Below are positions 8,931 to 17,606 of a stretch of DNA of 64,000 bases, in pieces (position 1 is the stretch's first letter; each line of letters begins with the position of its first letter). The notes beneath the pieces were generated by a model. That model was given only the letters and a program-made list of their open reading frames with translations, made no database searches and was not told the origin of the DNA. The position numbers and the translations under genes are program-made. This DNA comes from Streptomyces sp. NA04227 (GTDB lineage Bacteria; Actinomycetota; Actinomycetes; Streptomycetales; Streptomycetaceae), in the NCBI RefSeq assembly GCF_013364195.1, contig NZ_CP054918.1, positions 4,267,001 to 4,331,000 of the forward strand, given 5' to 3'.

Positions 8931-9113
8931 ATGCAGGGAGTCATCGACTCGCAGCACGGCGCCGAGGCGCTGGAGCTGGGCATGCAGGAGCTCGAGGCCA
9001 TGGAGGCCCCGGGTTGGCAGACCTGGGCCGGTTTCGGCACGGGCACCGTGGTGACCAGCGCGATTGCCTACGGCAGCGTGTACGTCGCCGTTTCCGGCGC
9101 CGCCATCACCTGA
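8931..9113 (+). CDS. mpaA1: Daptide-type precursor peptide 1
   Basis: This 60-residue peptide has a leader ending in ALELGMQELEAMEAPG (residues 13-28), shared almost exactly with precursor 2, and a hydrophobic core beginning W-Q-T-W after it. The core has two Trp, five Thr and three Ser after residue 28, no Cys, and ends in Ile-Thr. A C-terminal Thr is the hallmark substrate of daptide Dmp formation. Hydrophobic, helix-forming cores fit the membrane-active daptides described. The Trp residues or hydroxyl residues are candidate glycosylation sites, and Ser/Thr are candidate sites for LanKC or YcaO. Confidence 0.85.
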   Translation: MQGVIDSQHGAEALELGMQELEAMEAPGWQTWAGFGTGTVVTSAIAYGSVYVAVSGAAIT

Positions 9114-9158
9114 TCGGGCAGGCGCGGATCTCGCCGCGTCTGAGCGATTGCCTCGGAA

Positions 9159-9195
9159 CGGTTGCCCGGCTGCCTGTGACGTAGCCGGGCAACCG
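9159..9195 (+). terminator. Strong hairpin between the two precursor genes
   Basis: An exact 13-bp inverted repeat (CGGTTGCCCGGCT / AGCCGGGCAACCG) with an 11-base loop lies 46 bases after precursor 1. It has no U-tract. It could act as a partial terminator or an RNA-stabilising element that sets the ratio of the two peptides. Confidence 0.65.
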
Positions 9196-9256
9196 CCCCG
9201 AACAGCATGACCGACCACTTGTTCTCCACTGTCACCAGGATCGAGGTGAAAGAAAC

Positions 9257-9430
9257 ATGCAGACCATCACCAACACTGCCGACCTGATGAAGGGCGGCGA
9301 GGCGCTGGAGCTCGGCATGCAGGAGCTGGAGGCCATGGAGGCCCCCGGTTTCTACACCGGCTTCAAGGACGGCCTGACCTTCACGGTGGCCGTCGGCACC
9401 CTCTCCGTGGGCGCCGCGATCGCCACGTGA
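9257..9430 (+). CDS. mpaA2: Daptide-type precursor peptide 2
   Basis: This is a 57-residue peptide. The ATG follows GGTGAAAGAAAC. Residues 13-31 (GGEALELGMQELEAMEAPG) repeat the leader end of precursor 1, which proves the two are paralogues. The core starts F-Y-T-G-F and ends Ala-Thr. It contains no Cys. The 27 residues after the leader are hydrophobic with five core Thr plus the C-terminal Thr. The pair suggests a two-peptide product, as several daptide clusters encode more than one precursor. Confidence 0.86.
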   Translation: MQTITNTADLMKGGEALELGMQELEAMEAPGFYTGFKDGLTFTVAVGTLSVGAAIAT

Positions 9431-9477
9431 TCTGAGGCGAAACGCAGTTCGCGGCCTTGACCGCGACACGCACGCCC

Positions 9478-9508
9478 GGCCCCGGACGGCTTCTCGCCGT
9501 CCGGGGCC
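9478..9508 (+). terminator. Hairpin after precursor 2 (attenuator or terminator)
   Basis: An exact 13-bp inverted repeat (GGCCCCGGACGGC / GCCGTCCGGGGCC) with a 5-base loop lies 47 bases after the stop. It probably lowers read-through from the highly expressed precursor genes into the export and maturation genes. Confidence 0.7.
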
Positions 9509-9585
9509 CGGGTGGCACTGCCGGACCCGCGCCCCGGGCGCGCACCCCGGCCACCCCCCAAGCAATTTGATTGGAGAGAAAGGCG

Positions 9586-9780
9586 ATGTCGCACCCCGGA
9601 TCGCGCTCACCGAACACCATCCTCGTATGGGTCCTCCTCGCGTTCGCCATGATCACCATGCCCGTCGGCTTCATGCTCGACAGCGCCGCGCGGTGGATCT
9701 TCCTCGGCGGGGCCTGCGTGGGCCTCTTCCTGTGCGCCTGGTCGGCCAATGTCAACCGGCGGACAAGGCAGCAGCAGTGA
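9586..9780 (+). CDS. Small two-helix membrane protein
   Basis: The 64-residue protein has two hydrophobic segments, about residues 11-29 (ILVWVLLAFAMITMPVGFM) and 35-52 (ARWIFLGGACVGLFLCAW), and a basic C-terminus. It sits between the precursors and the ABC transporter and overlaps the ATPase gene (GTGA). GGAGAGAAAGG supports the ATG. Likely roles are exporter accessory subunit or producer immunity. I do not recognise the family. Confidence 0.75.
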   Translation: MSHPGSRSPNTILVWVLLAFAMITMPVGFMLDSAARWIFLGGACVGLFLCAWSANVNRRTRQQQ

Positions 9781-10541
9781 GCGCCCCCGTAGCCGTGTTC
9801 CACGGACTCACCAAGCGCTTCGGTGAGGTCAGCGCCGTCGAGGACGTGTCGTTCGAGGTACACCCGGGCCGCATCGTCGGTCTGCTCGGCAGCAACGGCG
9901 CCGGCAAGACGACCTCACTGCGCATGCTGCTGGGCCTGGTCCGGCCGACCTCCGGTACGGCCACCGTGTTCGGCAGCCCGTACGCCGAACTGCCCGGCGC
10001 CAACCGGCGGGTGGGCGTCGCCATGGACCACGTCGCGCCGATCCCCGGCACCACCGGACGCCGCGACCTGGAGATCTGGGCGCGCATGCTCGGCCTGCCC
10101 AAGCGCCGCGTCGGCCAGGTCCTGGAGCAGGTCGGCATCACCGAGGCCGCGGGCCGCAGGATCAAGGGCTACTCGACCGGTATGCGCCAGCGCCACGCGC
10201 TAGCCGCCGCGCTGCTCGCCGATCCGGAACTGCTCGTCCTGGACGAGCCCGCCAACGGCCTGGACCCCGAGGGCATCCGCTGGCTGCGGCACTTCCTGCG
10301 GTCGCTGGCCGCCGAGGGCCGCACCGTGCTGCTCTCCAGCCACCAGCTCGCCGAGGTCGAGCAGACCGTGGACGACGTCGTCATCATCCAGCGCACCACC
10401 CGCTACGCGGGCTCCATCACCGAGCTGGTTCCGCCGGGCAGCGGCGCCACCCTGGAGTCGCGCTTCTTCGACGTGATCCACGGCGAGCAGGCGGCGGCGC
10501 CGGGCTACGCCCACCCGACGGAGGTGCGCGGCTATGCGTGA
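9777..10541 (+). CDS. ABC transporter ATP-binding protein
   Basis: This 254-residue cytoplasmic ATPase has Walker A GSNGAGKTT at 38-46, the signature region YSTGMRQR, Walker B LLVLDEPANGLDP and the switch His in LLSSHQLAE. It resembles the CcmA/BcrA class that pairs with ABC-2 type permeases and commonly gives export or self-resistance in RiPP clusters. The GTG start overlaps the small membrane protein, and its own end overlaps the permease by eight bases. Confidence 0.92.
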   Translation: MSAPVAVFHGLTKRFGEVSAVEDVSFEVHPGRIVGLLGSNGAGKTTSLRMLLGLVRPTSGTATVFGSPYAELPGANRRVGVAMDHVAPIPGTTGRRDLEIWARMLGLPKRRVGQVLEQVGITEAAGRRIKGYSTGMRQRHALAAALLADPELLVLDEPANGLDPEGIRWLRHFLRSLAAEGRTVLLSSHQLAEVEQTVDDVVIIQRTTRYAGSITELVPPGSGATLESRFFDVIHGEQAAAPGYAHPTEVRGYA

Positions 10542-11277
10542 CGTACTGCGTGCCGAATGGCTCAAGGCCTGGAGCGGGCGCACCTGGTGGATCATGCTCC
10601 TGGTCGGGCTCTTCCTCGGCCTGCTCGGCGCCAGCGGCGCCGCGGCCGCGGCCGACGTCCAGATCGACGACGGGACGACGGACGCGGTGGCCGGTTCCGC
10701 CGAGGTGGTCCGCGCCTGGTTCTCGACGCTGCTCGCGTCCATGCTGTTCGGCGCCGTCTTCGTGACGCGCGAGTACGGCGCGGGCGCGATCAGCCGCTCG
10801 GTGCTGCTCAGCGGCAGCCGGAGCCGACTGCTCGCCGCCAAGACCCTGGTGGGCACCGGCATGGGCGCCCTGCTCGCGGCCGTCGCCACGCTGTGCGCGC
10901 CGCTGTCGCTGTGGCTGTTCTTCCCGATGTTCGGCATCGACGCGCACTGGTCGCGCGACGCGAGCCTCACCCTGCTCGGCGTCTTCGCGGTGATCACCCT
11001 CGCCGCGCCCTGGGGCGTCCTGCTCGGCTGGATCCTGCGCAACCAGGCCGCCACCATCGCCACCCTGCTCGTGGTCACCCTGTTCGTGGACGAGGGCCTG
11101 CACGCCCTGCTGCCCGAGGCGGGCCGCTTCACCATGCAGGTCGCGATGGGCACGGTCTACCGCGACGACAAGAACATGGCGCTCGACCTGCCGTACGCGC
11201 TCCTGGTCATCGCCGCCTGGCTGGCACTCGCCGGGTTCACCGCGAGACGCCTGTTCACCCGGCGTGACGTCACATGA
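10534..11277 (+). CDS. ABC-2 type transporter permease
   Basis: The 247-residue integral membrane protein has about six hydrophobic segments, the first at roughly 15-35 (WWIMLLVGLFLGLLGASGAA). It begins MRDVLRAEWLKAWSGR, the usual start of Streptomyces ABC-2 permeases. With the preceding ATPase it forms a likely exporter or immunity pump for the mature peptide. It overlaps the M50 protease gene by four bases, so export and leader cleavage are co-expressed. Confidence 0.9.
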   Translation: MRDVLRAEWLKAWSGRTWWIMLLVGLFLGLLGASGAAAAADVQIDDGTTDAVAGSAEVVRAWFSTLLASMLFGAVFVTREYGAGAISRSVLLSGSRSRLLAAKTLVGTGMGALLAAVATLCAPLSLWLFFPMFGIDAHWSRDASLTLLGVFAVITLAAPWGVLLGWILRNQAATIATLLVVTLFVDEGLHALLPEAGRFTMQVAMGTVYRDDKNMALDLPYALLVIAAWLALAGFTARRLFTRRDVT

Positions 11278-13040
11278 GGGCCACCGAGGGAACGTCCCTC
11301 TCGCTCAGCGTGACCCACCTGGTCCGCAGTGGGACCGGCAAGCACCGTCGGCCGCGGGGCATCCGCGGCCGCCGGGCGGGCCGGTCCACCGGGCCGGGCA
11401 CGCAGCGGGACACCACCCAGCTCCTGCTGCGGCCGCGGCTCGCCTCGCACGTCCAGGTGCACGCCCCCGTCGAGGACGGCTCGCCCTGGATCGTGCAGTC
11501 GGGCCAGGCCAAGTACATGCGCGTCGGCGCCGACATGGGACGGCTGCTCACCGTCCTGGACGGCGCCCGCGACCGGCGGGCCCTGGTCGAGACGCTCGGC
11601 CCGCCGTGGAACGAGGCCGTCCTGGACGGCGTCGTCGGCAAGCTCAACGCACAGGGTCTGCTCGACGACGGCACCGAACACCGCCAGAGCGGCACCTGGT
11701 TCAAGTGGGTGCCGCCGATGACGCTGCAGTTCACCGTCATCAAGCCGCACTGGCTTCTCAGCCGCCTCACCCCGGTGATCCGGTTGCTCGCCAACAAGGC
11801 GGGCGCGGCGCTCGGCATCCTGATCCTCGCGGGCGGCCTGCTCTCGCTGCTGCTCCAGGCCCCGGCGCTGACCACCGCGCTCGGCGAACCGGTGTCCTTC
11901 ACCGTCCTGCTCGCGGTCTTCGCCGCCACCCTCGCCACCACGGCCCTGCACGAGATGGGCCACGGCGCGGTGCTCACCCACTACGGCGGCCGCCCGAGCC
12001 GGATGGGCTTCATGCTCTTCTACCTCTCGCCCGCCTTCTTCTGCGACGTCTCCGACGGCTGGCGCCTGCCGCGCAAGGAACAGCGCACGCACGTCGCCCT
12101 CGCGGGCATCGCCACCCAGCTCGTCATCGGCATGGGCGCGGCGATCACCGCCCTGGCCGTCGGCGGCCCGAGCGGCGAATCCGCCCTGCACACCGGCCTG
12201 TTGGTGTTCGCCGTGTCCACCTCGGTGACCGGCCTGCTCAACTTCGTGCCGTTCGTCAAGCTCGACGGCTACCTGGCCCTGATGAGCCACTTCGACGTCT
12301 CGCACCTGCGCGACCACGCGATGACCGACGCCCGCCGCTGGGTGGCGGGCGTCCTCTTCGGCGGCCGCTACACCCGCGAACTGCCGCAGCTGTCCTGGTC
12401 GGTGCCGTTCGGACTGGCCTGCATGGTCTTCCCGCTCTACTTGGTCGGGGTCGCCGCGACACTGTGGACGGACGTCTTCACCGGCCTCGGCATCACCGGC
12501 GCGATCATCCTCGGCTGCGGCCTGTGCTACCTCCTGTACCGGGCCGGGCTCGGCTGCAAGAAGCTTGTCCAGGAGGCGCGTTCGGCCGGAGCGGGCTTCG
12601 GCCGGATCACCGTGGTCGGCGTCCTCGCCGCGGGCGCGCTGACCGCCGCCCTCACCCTGATCCAGATCCCCTACACGGTCACCGGCGGCTTCGTGCAGAA
12701 GGACGGCCGGGTCGACCTGGTGATCGCCGACTCCGGCGACATCGACGCGGTCCACAAGGGCTCCCGGGTCGAACTCGTCAAGCGCGGCATGATCCTGCGC
12801 AAGGACCTCGCCACCACCACCCTCGGCGAGGTGCGCCCCCGCCAGGGCGAGGCCCCCCTCTCCGCCTTCCTCCCGGTCAAGGAGGGCTCGCGCTACCCGG
12901 TGCCCGCCGCGCGCATCCCGCTCGGCACCGTCGACGCGCTCCCGCCGTCCGTCAAGGTCGGCATGGCCCAGATCGACGCGGGCGAGCGCCCGCTCGGCCA
13001 GTGGCTCTACCTCAAGTACGTGGCACCCAGCCTGCGTTGA
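11274..13040 (+). CDS. mpaP: M50-family intramembrane metalloprotease (MpaP-like)
   Basis: This 588-residue multi-span protein has the zinc motif HEMGH at 226-230 inside a hydrophobic helix and the second-site VKLDGY with Asp331, as in site-2 proteases. The N-terminal soluble part (about 60-150) looks PqqD-like, which would let it read the leader. A cytosolic or extracytosolic tail follows the last helix at about 450-470. In daptide systems the homologue removes the leader, here probably after AMEAPG or nearby. It ends the core daptide operon, 92 bases before the LanKC gene. Confidence 0.87.
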   Translation: MRATEGTSLSLSVTHLVRSGTGKHRRPRGIRGRRAGRSTGPGTQRDTTQLLLRPRLASHVQVHAPVEDGSPWIVQSGQAKYMRVGADMGRLLTVLDGARDRRALVETLGPPWNEAVLDGVVGKLNAQGLLDDGTEHRQSGTWFKWVPPMTLQFTVIKPHWLLSRLTPVIRLLANKAGAALGILILAGGLLSLLLQAPALTTALGEPVSFTVLLAVFAATLATTALHEMGHGAVLTHYGGRPSRMGFMLFYLSPAFFCDVSDGWRLPRKEQRTHVALAGIATQLVIGMGAAITALAVGGPSGESALHTGLLVFAVSTSVTGLLNFVPFVKLDGYLALMSHFDVSHLRDHAMTDARRWVAGVLFGGRYTRELPQLSWSVPFGLACMVFPLYLVGVAATLWTDVFTGLGITGAIILGCGLCYLLYRAGLGCKKLVQEARSAGAGFGRITVVGVLAAGALTAALTLIQIPYTVTGGFVQKDGRVDLVIADSGDIDAVHKGSRVELVKRGMILRKDLATTTLGEVRPRQGEAPLSAFLPVKEGSRYPVPAARIPLGTVDALPPSVKVGMAQIDAGERPLGQWLYLKYVAPSLR

Positions 13041-13132
13041 CGCGGCGCGCGGGGCCGGCCACGGCGCCCGCACCGTCCGTCCGGACAGGCACGACAGGCA
13101 ACAGGGTCAGGTAAGGCAGGCAAAGGCAGCAC

Positions 13133-15886
13133 ATGGACATCGATCGGCATCTGCACTTCTGCCCGCAGGGCAGCCCCTACTTCGACCTGCCCGCACGGCA
13201 CAGCGCCGAGGAGGGCAACTTCGCCCTCGCCCGCGAGGAACTCCCGCCCGGCTGGACCCGCGGCGGCGACACCGAGTGGCTCGGCATCACCGCGCCGGAC
13301 GCCAGGCTCCCCCTCCAGGGCTGGAAGATCCACGTCTCGGCCACCCCGGACAACGCCGAACGCATCCTCGCCACGGTCGCCAAGTACTGCCTCGCCGACG
13401 GCCTCACCTTCAAGTTCATCCGCAGCCCGCAGATCCTCGCCCACCGCAACGGCAAGTACGGGGACCGCAGCGCCAGCGGCAAGTTCATCACCATGTACCC
13501 CCTGGACGAGGCCCATCTCGCCCGCGTACTCGAGGAGTTGGGAGCCCTCCTCGACGGCGAGGAGGGCCCGTACATCCTCAGCGACCTGCGCTGGCGCAAG
13601 GGCCCGCTGTACGTCCGCTACGGCGGCTTCGTCTCGCGCACCGTGCGCGGCCGTAACGGCGAACTGGTGCACTGCATCGAGGACTTGGACGGCAACCTGG
13701 TGCCCGACCACCGCGGCCCCGGCTTCCGGCCGCCGCCGTGGGTGACCCTGCCCGACTGCCTCACCGAAGCCCTCGCCGCACGCAACGCGGGCACCCTCAC
13801 CGACTTCCCGTACCGCGTCACCGCCGCCGTGCACTTCTCCAACGGCGGTGGTGTGTACCGGGGTTCGGACACCCGCACCGGCAAGGACGTGCTCCTCCGC
13901 GAGGCCCGCCCCCTTGCCGGACTCGTCGAGGGCACCGACGCGGTGGCCCGCCAGCGCCAGGAGCACTGGGCCCTGGAGCGCACCGCCGGACTCGACTGCG
14001 TCCCCGAGGTCCTCGACTACCGCCAGGGCAACGAGCACTGGTTCCTGGTCCGCGACTGGGTGGAGGGCGAGCCGCTGGCCAAGCTCATGCTCCACCGCAA
14101 CCCGCTCACCAGCGGCAGCGCCGACCCCGAGGACTTCGCCGCGTACGCCCGCTGGGCACAGCAGGTGCTCGCCCACATCGAGCGCGGCATCACCCAACTC
14201 CACCAACGCGGCGTGGTCTTCGCCGACCTGCACCCCTCCAATGTGCTGGTCCGCCCCGACGACACGGTCGCCTTCATCGACTTCGAGACCGCCCGCGCCA
14301 CCGACTCCGACGCCCCCCAGACCCTCGGCGCCGCGGGCTTCACCGCCCCGCACGACCGCACCGGCCCCGCCATCGACCGCTACGCGCTCGGCTGTCTGCG
14401 CCTGGCCGTCTTCGTCCCGCTGCCCACCCTCCTGATCTGGGGCCCGGAGAAGGCGGAACACCTCATCGACGCGGTCACCTCCCGCTTCCCCCTCCCCGCC
14501 GACTACGCCGACCTGGTACGCCGCGACCTCGGCCTGACCGCCCCCGCCGAACCGACCCCGCCCGCCGACTGGCCCGCCGCACACGGCAGTTCGTGGGAAT
14601 CCCTGCGCACCGAGATCGCCGAGGGCATCCTCGCCACGGCCACCCCCGACCGCGAGGACCGCCTCTTCCCCGGCGACCCCGAACAGTTCTTCACGCCGGA
14701 GGGCGCCGCGGCACTCGCGAACGGCTCGGCGGGAGTTCTGTGGGCGCTGTCGCGTACGGGCACCGAGGTCCCGCAGGAGCATGTCGACTGGACCGTGGCC
14801 AAGGCGCGGTCGGTCGACTCGCCGAGGCCGGGGTTCTACGACGGGTTGGCGGGTGTCGCGTATGCGTTGCTGGAGCTCCAACGGCCTGAGGAAGCGGTCG
14901 AGTTGCTGGGGCGGGCGCTGGAGGCGTACGACGCCTCGGAAGGGGAGCCCGGCGAGGCGGCCGTGGACGACACGTTGCTGAGTGGGACCGCCGGACTCGG
15001 CCTCACCCTGTTGCACTTCGCCTCCGTCACTGGTGAACGGGCCTGGCTGGAACGGGCGTTGGCCCTCGCCGCACCTCTGCTCGCGCTCGACGCGCAGTCG
15101 TCGCAGTCCTCGCAGCAGTCCGGGGAGGACGGCGCCGACGGCGCCGGGACCGACCCGCGCGCCGCCGAGGCCAAGCGCCGCTTCGGCCTCCTTCGCGGAC
15201 CGTCCGGCCGGGGACTGTTCCTGCTGCGCCTGTACGAGGCGACCGGTGACCGGGCCTACCTCGACGGCGCCGAGTACGCGGTCCGCCAGGACCTCGACCA
15301 CGCCGGATGGACCGGGACGGAACTCCCGCCGGAGGCCCCCGGCCGACTCCCGCTGCTTGGCCTCGGCACCGGCGGCACCGCGATGCTCCTGCACGACCTG
15401 CTCCGGCACCTGCCGGATGCGGACACGGACGCGTCGCTGGTCGGGGCGCGGGACGCCGTGGCCGAACTGGCCAGGCACCAATTCCTTCCTCAGGGAGGCC
15501 TGTTCCACGGGCGGGCGGGGGAGTTGTTGGCTCTGCTGCATCTGAGTGGTGTTGGCATGGCAGTCGGCGGGGGTGCGGGTGCCGCCTCGGCTGTGGGTGC
15601 CGGTGACGGTGACGGTGCAGACCCGGCCGTCCGTACCGCGATCCTGCGCCAGGCAAGGGACTTCGCCCTTCAGGCCGTACCGGACGAGGAACGCACCGCC
15701 TTCCTCGGCCACGAATCCCTGAAGATCTCGACGGACTTGGCCACGGGCGGCGCGGGTGTCCTGCTAGCCCTGGACGCGGCGTTCGGCGACCGGGGGGCCA
15801 CCCTTCCGTTCTTCGGTGCGTCGGCTGGTGCGTCGGTTGGTTCATCGGTCGGTTCGTCGGTCGGTCTGCCGGGTGGCCCGTCGTGA
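13133..15886 (+). CDS. Class III lanthionine synthetase-like protein (LanKC)
   Basis: The 917-residue protein has the three-part LanKC layout: an N-terminal lyase domain (about 1-220), a Ser/Thr kinase-like domain (catalytic loop VVFADLHPSNVLV near 360-372, AFIDFETA soon after) and a C-terminal LanC-like domain with Gly-rich turns (GTAGLGLTLLHFA, LFHGRAGELLALLHL). The Cys/Cys/His zinc ligands of LanC are missing, as is usual for class III. LanKC enzymes phosphorylate and eliminate Ser/Thr and add Cys thiols, but the local precursors have no Cys, so it may only dehydrate. The C-terminus carries a Ser/Val/Gly repeat tail. Confidence 0.85.
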   Translation: MDIDRHLHFCPQGSPYFDLPARHSAEEGNFALAREELPPGWTRGGDTEWLGITAPDARLPLQGWKIHVSATPDNAERILATVAKYCLADGLTFKFIRSPQILAHRNGKYGDRSASGKFITMYPLDEAHLARVLEELGALLDGEEGPYILSDLRWRKGPLYVRYGGFVSRTVRGRNGELVHCIEDLDGNLVPDHRGPGFRPPPWVTLPDCLTEALAARNAGTLTDFPYRVTAAVHFSNGGGVYRGSDTRTGKDVLLREARPLAGLVEGTDAVARQRQEHWALERTAGLDCVPEVLDYRQGNEHWFLVRDWVEGEPLAKLMLHRNPLTSGSADPEDFAAYARWAQQVLAHIERGITQLHQRGVVFADLHPSNVLVRPDDTVAFIDFETARATDSDAPQTLGAAGFTAPHDRTGPAIDRYALGCLRLAVFVPLPTLLIWGPEKAEHLIDAVTSRFPLPADYADLVRRDLGLTAPAEPTPPADWPAAHGSSWESLRTEIAEGILATATPDREDRLFPGDPEQFFTPEGAAALANGSAGVLWALSRTGTEVPQEHVDWTVAKARSVDSPRPGFYDGLAGVAYALLELQRPEEAVELLGRALEAYDASEGEPGEAAVDDTLLSGTAGLGLTLLHFASVTGERAWLERALALAAPLLALDAQSSQSSQQSGEDGADGAGTDPRAAEAKRRFGLLRGPSGRGLFLLRLYEATGDRAYLDGAEYAVRQDLDHAGWTGTELPPEAPGRLPLLGLGTGGTAMLLHDLLRHLPDADTDASLVGARDAVAELARHQFLPQGGLFHGRAGELLALLHLSGVGMAVGGGAGAASAVGAGDGDGADPAVRTAILRQARDFALQAVPDEERTAFLGHESLKISTDLATGGAGVLLALDAAFGDRGATLPFFGASAGASVGSSVGSSVGLPGGPS
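15817..15878 (+). repeat. 12-bp degenerate tandem repeat at the 3' end of lanKC
   Basis: About four to five copies of a GTCGGTTGGTGC-like unit encode the tail GASAGASVGSSVGSSVGLP. It lies outside the folded domain and may vary in copy number between strains. Confidence 0.55.
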
Positions 15887-17382
15887 TCGACTTTCTCGCA
15901 ACTCTCCGTCCCGAGCAGGGACTTGCCGAACTGTGCGAGGTCCGCCCGGCACGCCCTGGCGACCTGCTGTGGCAGGTGCTGGTCCGTCTGCGCGTGGGCG
16001 CAGGGGCGGCCGAGTCGGTCGAGTTGGCTGACTCGGCAGAGCTGGCACGGTCGGCCGAACCGGGGGAGGAAGCCGCCGCGGACAGCGCCCCGGAAAGCGC
16101 CCACAGCCTCACCCCGCGAGTGGTCGGCGCATACGGCCACTCGCGTACCGACGCACTCGTACGCGGAGTCGGCGAGGCGGTGGAACGGTTCGCGCTGTTC
16201 CCCGAGCGGGGTGCGCCCGAGGGCGCCGTACGCGGCACCTTGCGTGAACTGACGCCGGACGCACTGGAGTTCGCGGACCCGGACGTCGCGCTCGGCGACC
16301 CGCGCGCGGCGGAGCAGGAGCTGCTCTGGTACCCGGCCCGGCGCCTGCGCGACGGTGCCGAGGTCCTGGTTCCGGCGGCCCTGGTGGACTACCCGGCTTC
16401 CGTCGAGGACGGGGCGTACTTCGACCCGAGCCCGTCGGGTGCCGCCTCCGGCCAGGGACAAGAAATGGCCCTGCGCTCGGCCCTGTTGGAGACCGTCGAA
16501 CGGGACGCCCTGATGGTGGCCTGGGAGCGCCGCCTGGTCCTGTCGCGGATCAGGGTCGACCGGTTGCTCGGTGCGGACGGTACGGCCGGCATCGCCGGTT
16601 CGGTCGGCACGGGCGGCGGCGCGGCAGATGTCGGACCAAAGACGCCTGGCGCCAAGGCTGTTGGCGCAGCCGCAGTGGCCGCCGCCGCCGATGCCCGAGG
16701 CAAAGCGCACGCCTCCCGCCGTCACCTGCTCACGCTGTGGCGCCGGGTCGAGGCCGCGGGCCTGCGGCCGGTGCTCGCCGACCTGCCGACCGGGCTGCCC
16801 GGTGTCCACTGCACGGTCGCGATCGTCTTCGACGAACAGCGGCGGCACCCGTTGGCGGCGGTCGGCTGCAATACGAGCGACGACCCCTGGCGCGCGATGC
16901 TCGGCGCCTTCCAGGAGGCCCTGCAGATCCGTACCGTCGTCCGCCACCTCGGCACCGAGGAGGACGGTCTCGGCCCGGCCCCGGAGGTGATCGTCACGGA
17001 CGACGACCGCCTGCGGCACGTGGCCTCCCGTACCGGATACGAGCAGGTCTCGGAGTGGGTGGCCGCCTTCACCGAGACCGAGGCGCCCGAGCGGTCGGCG
17101 GAGCTGCCGCCGCCGCTGTCCGCCTCGGACATCGTGGACCGGATCGTCGCGGACGGCGGCGACCCGCTGGCCCTGGACCTCAGCTTCCGGCTGCCCGCCG
17201 GACTGCGGGCCATGGGCTGGTCGGCGATGAAGGTGATCCCGGCCGGTTCGCAGGCCCTGCGCCTGTCCGAACGCCACGACTTCACCTGGCACCGCCCCCG
17301 CCTGGCGAGCGCCGAGGCCCGCACCGGCTGCACGGCGGGCCCCCCGTCCGCGTACCCGACCCGCCCTCACCCGCTGCCGTGA
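15883..17382 (+). CDS. YcaO-family cyclodehydratase, stand-alone
   Basis: This 499-residue protein has the YcaO ATP-binding core, best seen in GQGQEMALRSALLETVERDA near 191-210 with the Glu residues that bind Mg-ATP, plus VGCNTSDDPWRAMLGAFQEALQ. It ends in PHPLP, an exact PxPxP motif, which in azoline-forming YcaO proteins is functionally important. Such enzymes make oxazolines or thiazolines from Ser/Thr/Cys. No E1-like or ocin-ThiF partner and no TfuA is visible; the MpaB-like protein may supply the recognition element. GTG 15883 overlaps the lanKC stop, so the two are coupled. Thr and Ser in the precursors are the plausible targets. Confidence 0.83.
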   Translation: MIDFLATLRPEQGLAELCEVRPARPGDLLWQVLVRLRVGAGAAESVELADSAELARSAEPGEEAAADSAPESAHSLTPRVVGAYGHSRTDALVRGVGEAVERFALFPERGAPEGAVRGTLRELTPDALEFADPDVALGDPRAAEQELLWYPARRLRDGAEVLVPAALVDYPASVEDGAYFDPSPSGAASGQGQEMALRSALLETVERDALMVAWERRLVLSRIRVDRLLGADGTAGIAGSVGTGGGAADVGPKTPGAKAVGAAAVAAAADARGKAHASRRHLLTLWRRVEAAGLRPVLADLPTGLPGVHCTVAIVFDEQRRHPLAAVGCNTSDDPWRAMLGAFQEALQIRTVVRHLGTEEDGLGPAPEVIVTDDDRLRHVASRTGYEQVSEWVAAFTETEAPERSAELPPPLSASDIVDRIVADGGDPLALDLSFRLPAGLRAMGWSAMKVIPAGSQALRLSERHDFTWHRPRLASAEARTGCTAGPPSAYPTRPHPLP

Positions 17383-17513
17383 AGCCCGGCGGGAGAGGCC
17401 CGGAAGAGGCCGGGACGATGCGGGGCCGCGCGGCTGCGGGGTTCCGAGGCCCGGGCGTGGTCCCGGTCGGCCCGGACCTCGCGAGCCCCCGTCGAGACGG
17501 AGTGAGATGCACC

Positions 17514-17606
17514 ATGCCGACCCTTCTGTCCCCACCCGCCCTGATTGACTGGACCGGGCCCACCAGGGTGCCGACCGCTCCCCTCTCCCCTCAGGAGTCC
17601 TCGTGA
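17514..17606 (+). CDS. Possible 30-residue peptide coupled to rmlA
   Basis: A small frame (M-P-T-L-L-S-P-P-A-L-I-D-W-T-G start) has GGAG 11 bases before the ATG and its TGA overlaps the GTG of rmlA (GTGA), the same coupling used throughout the cluster. It could be a leader peptide for translational control of the sugar genes or an additional small product. It also lies in a longer open shadow frame, so chance is possible. Confidence 0.35.
   Translation: MPTLLSPPALIDWTGPTRVPTAPLSPQESS

Noticed and set aside
11157..13073. A 638-codon minus frame opposite the protease gene
   Set aside because: It is a GC-rich antisense frame. The plus strand holds an M50 protease with HEMGH and matching gene overlaps.
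13133..15886. Cluster interpreted as an ordinary class III lanthipeptide cluster
   Set aside because: There is no Cys-containing precursor, and the precursors and enzymes nearby match daptide features, so LanKC is treated as an added tailoring enzyme.
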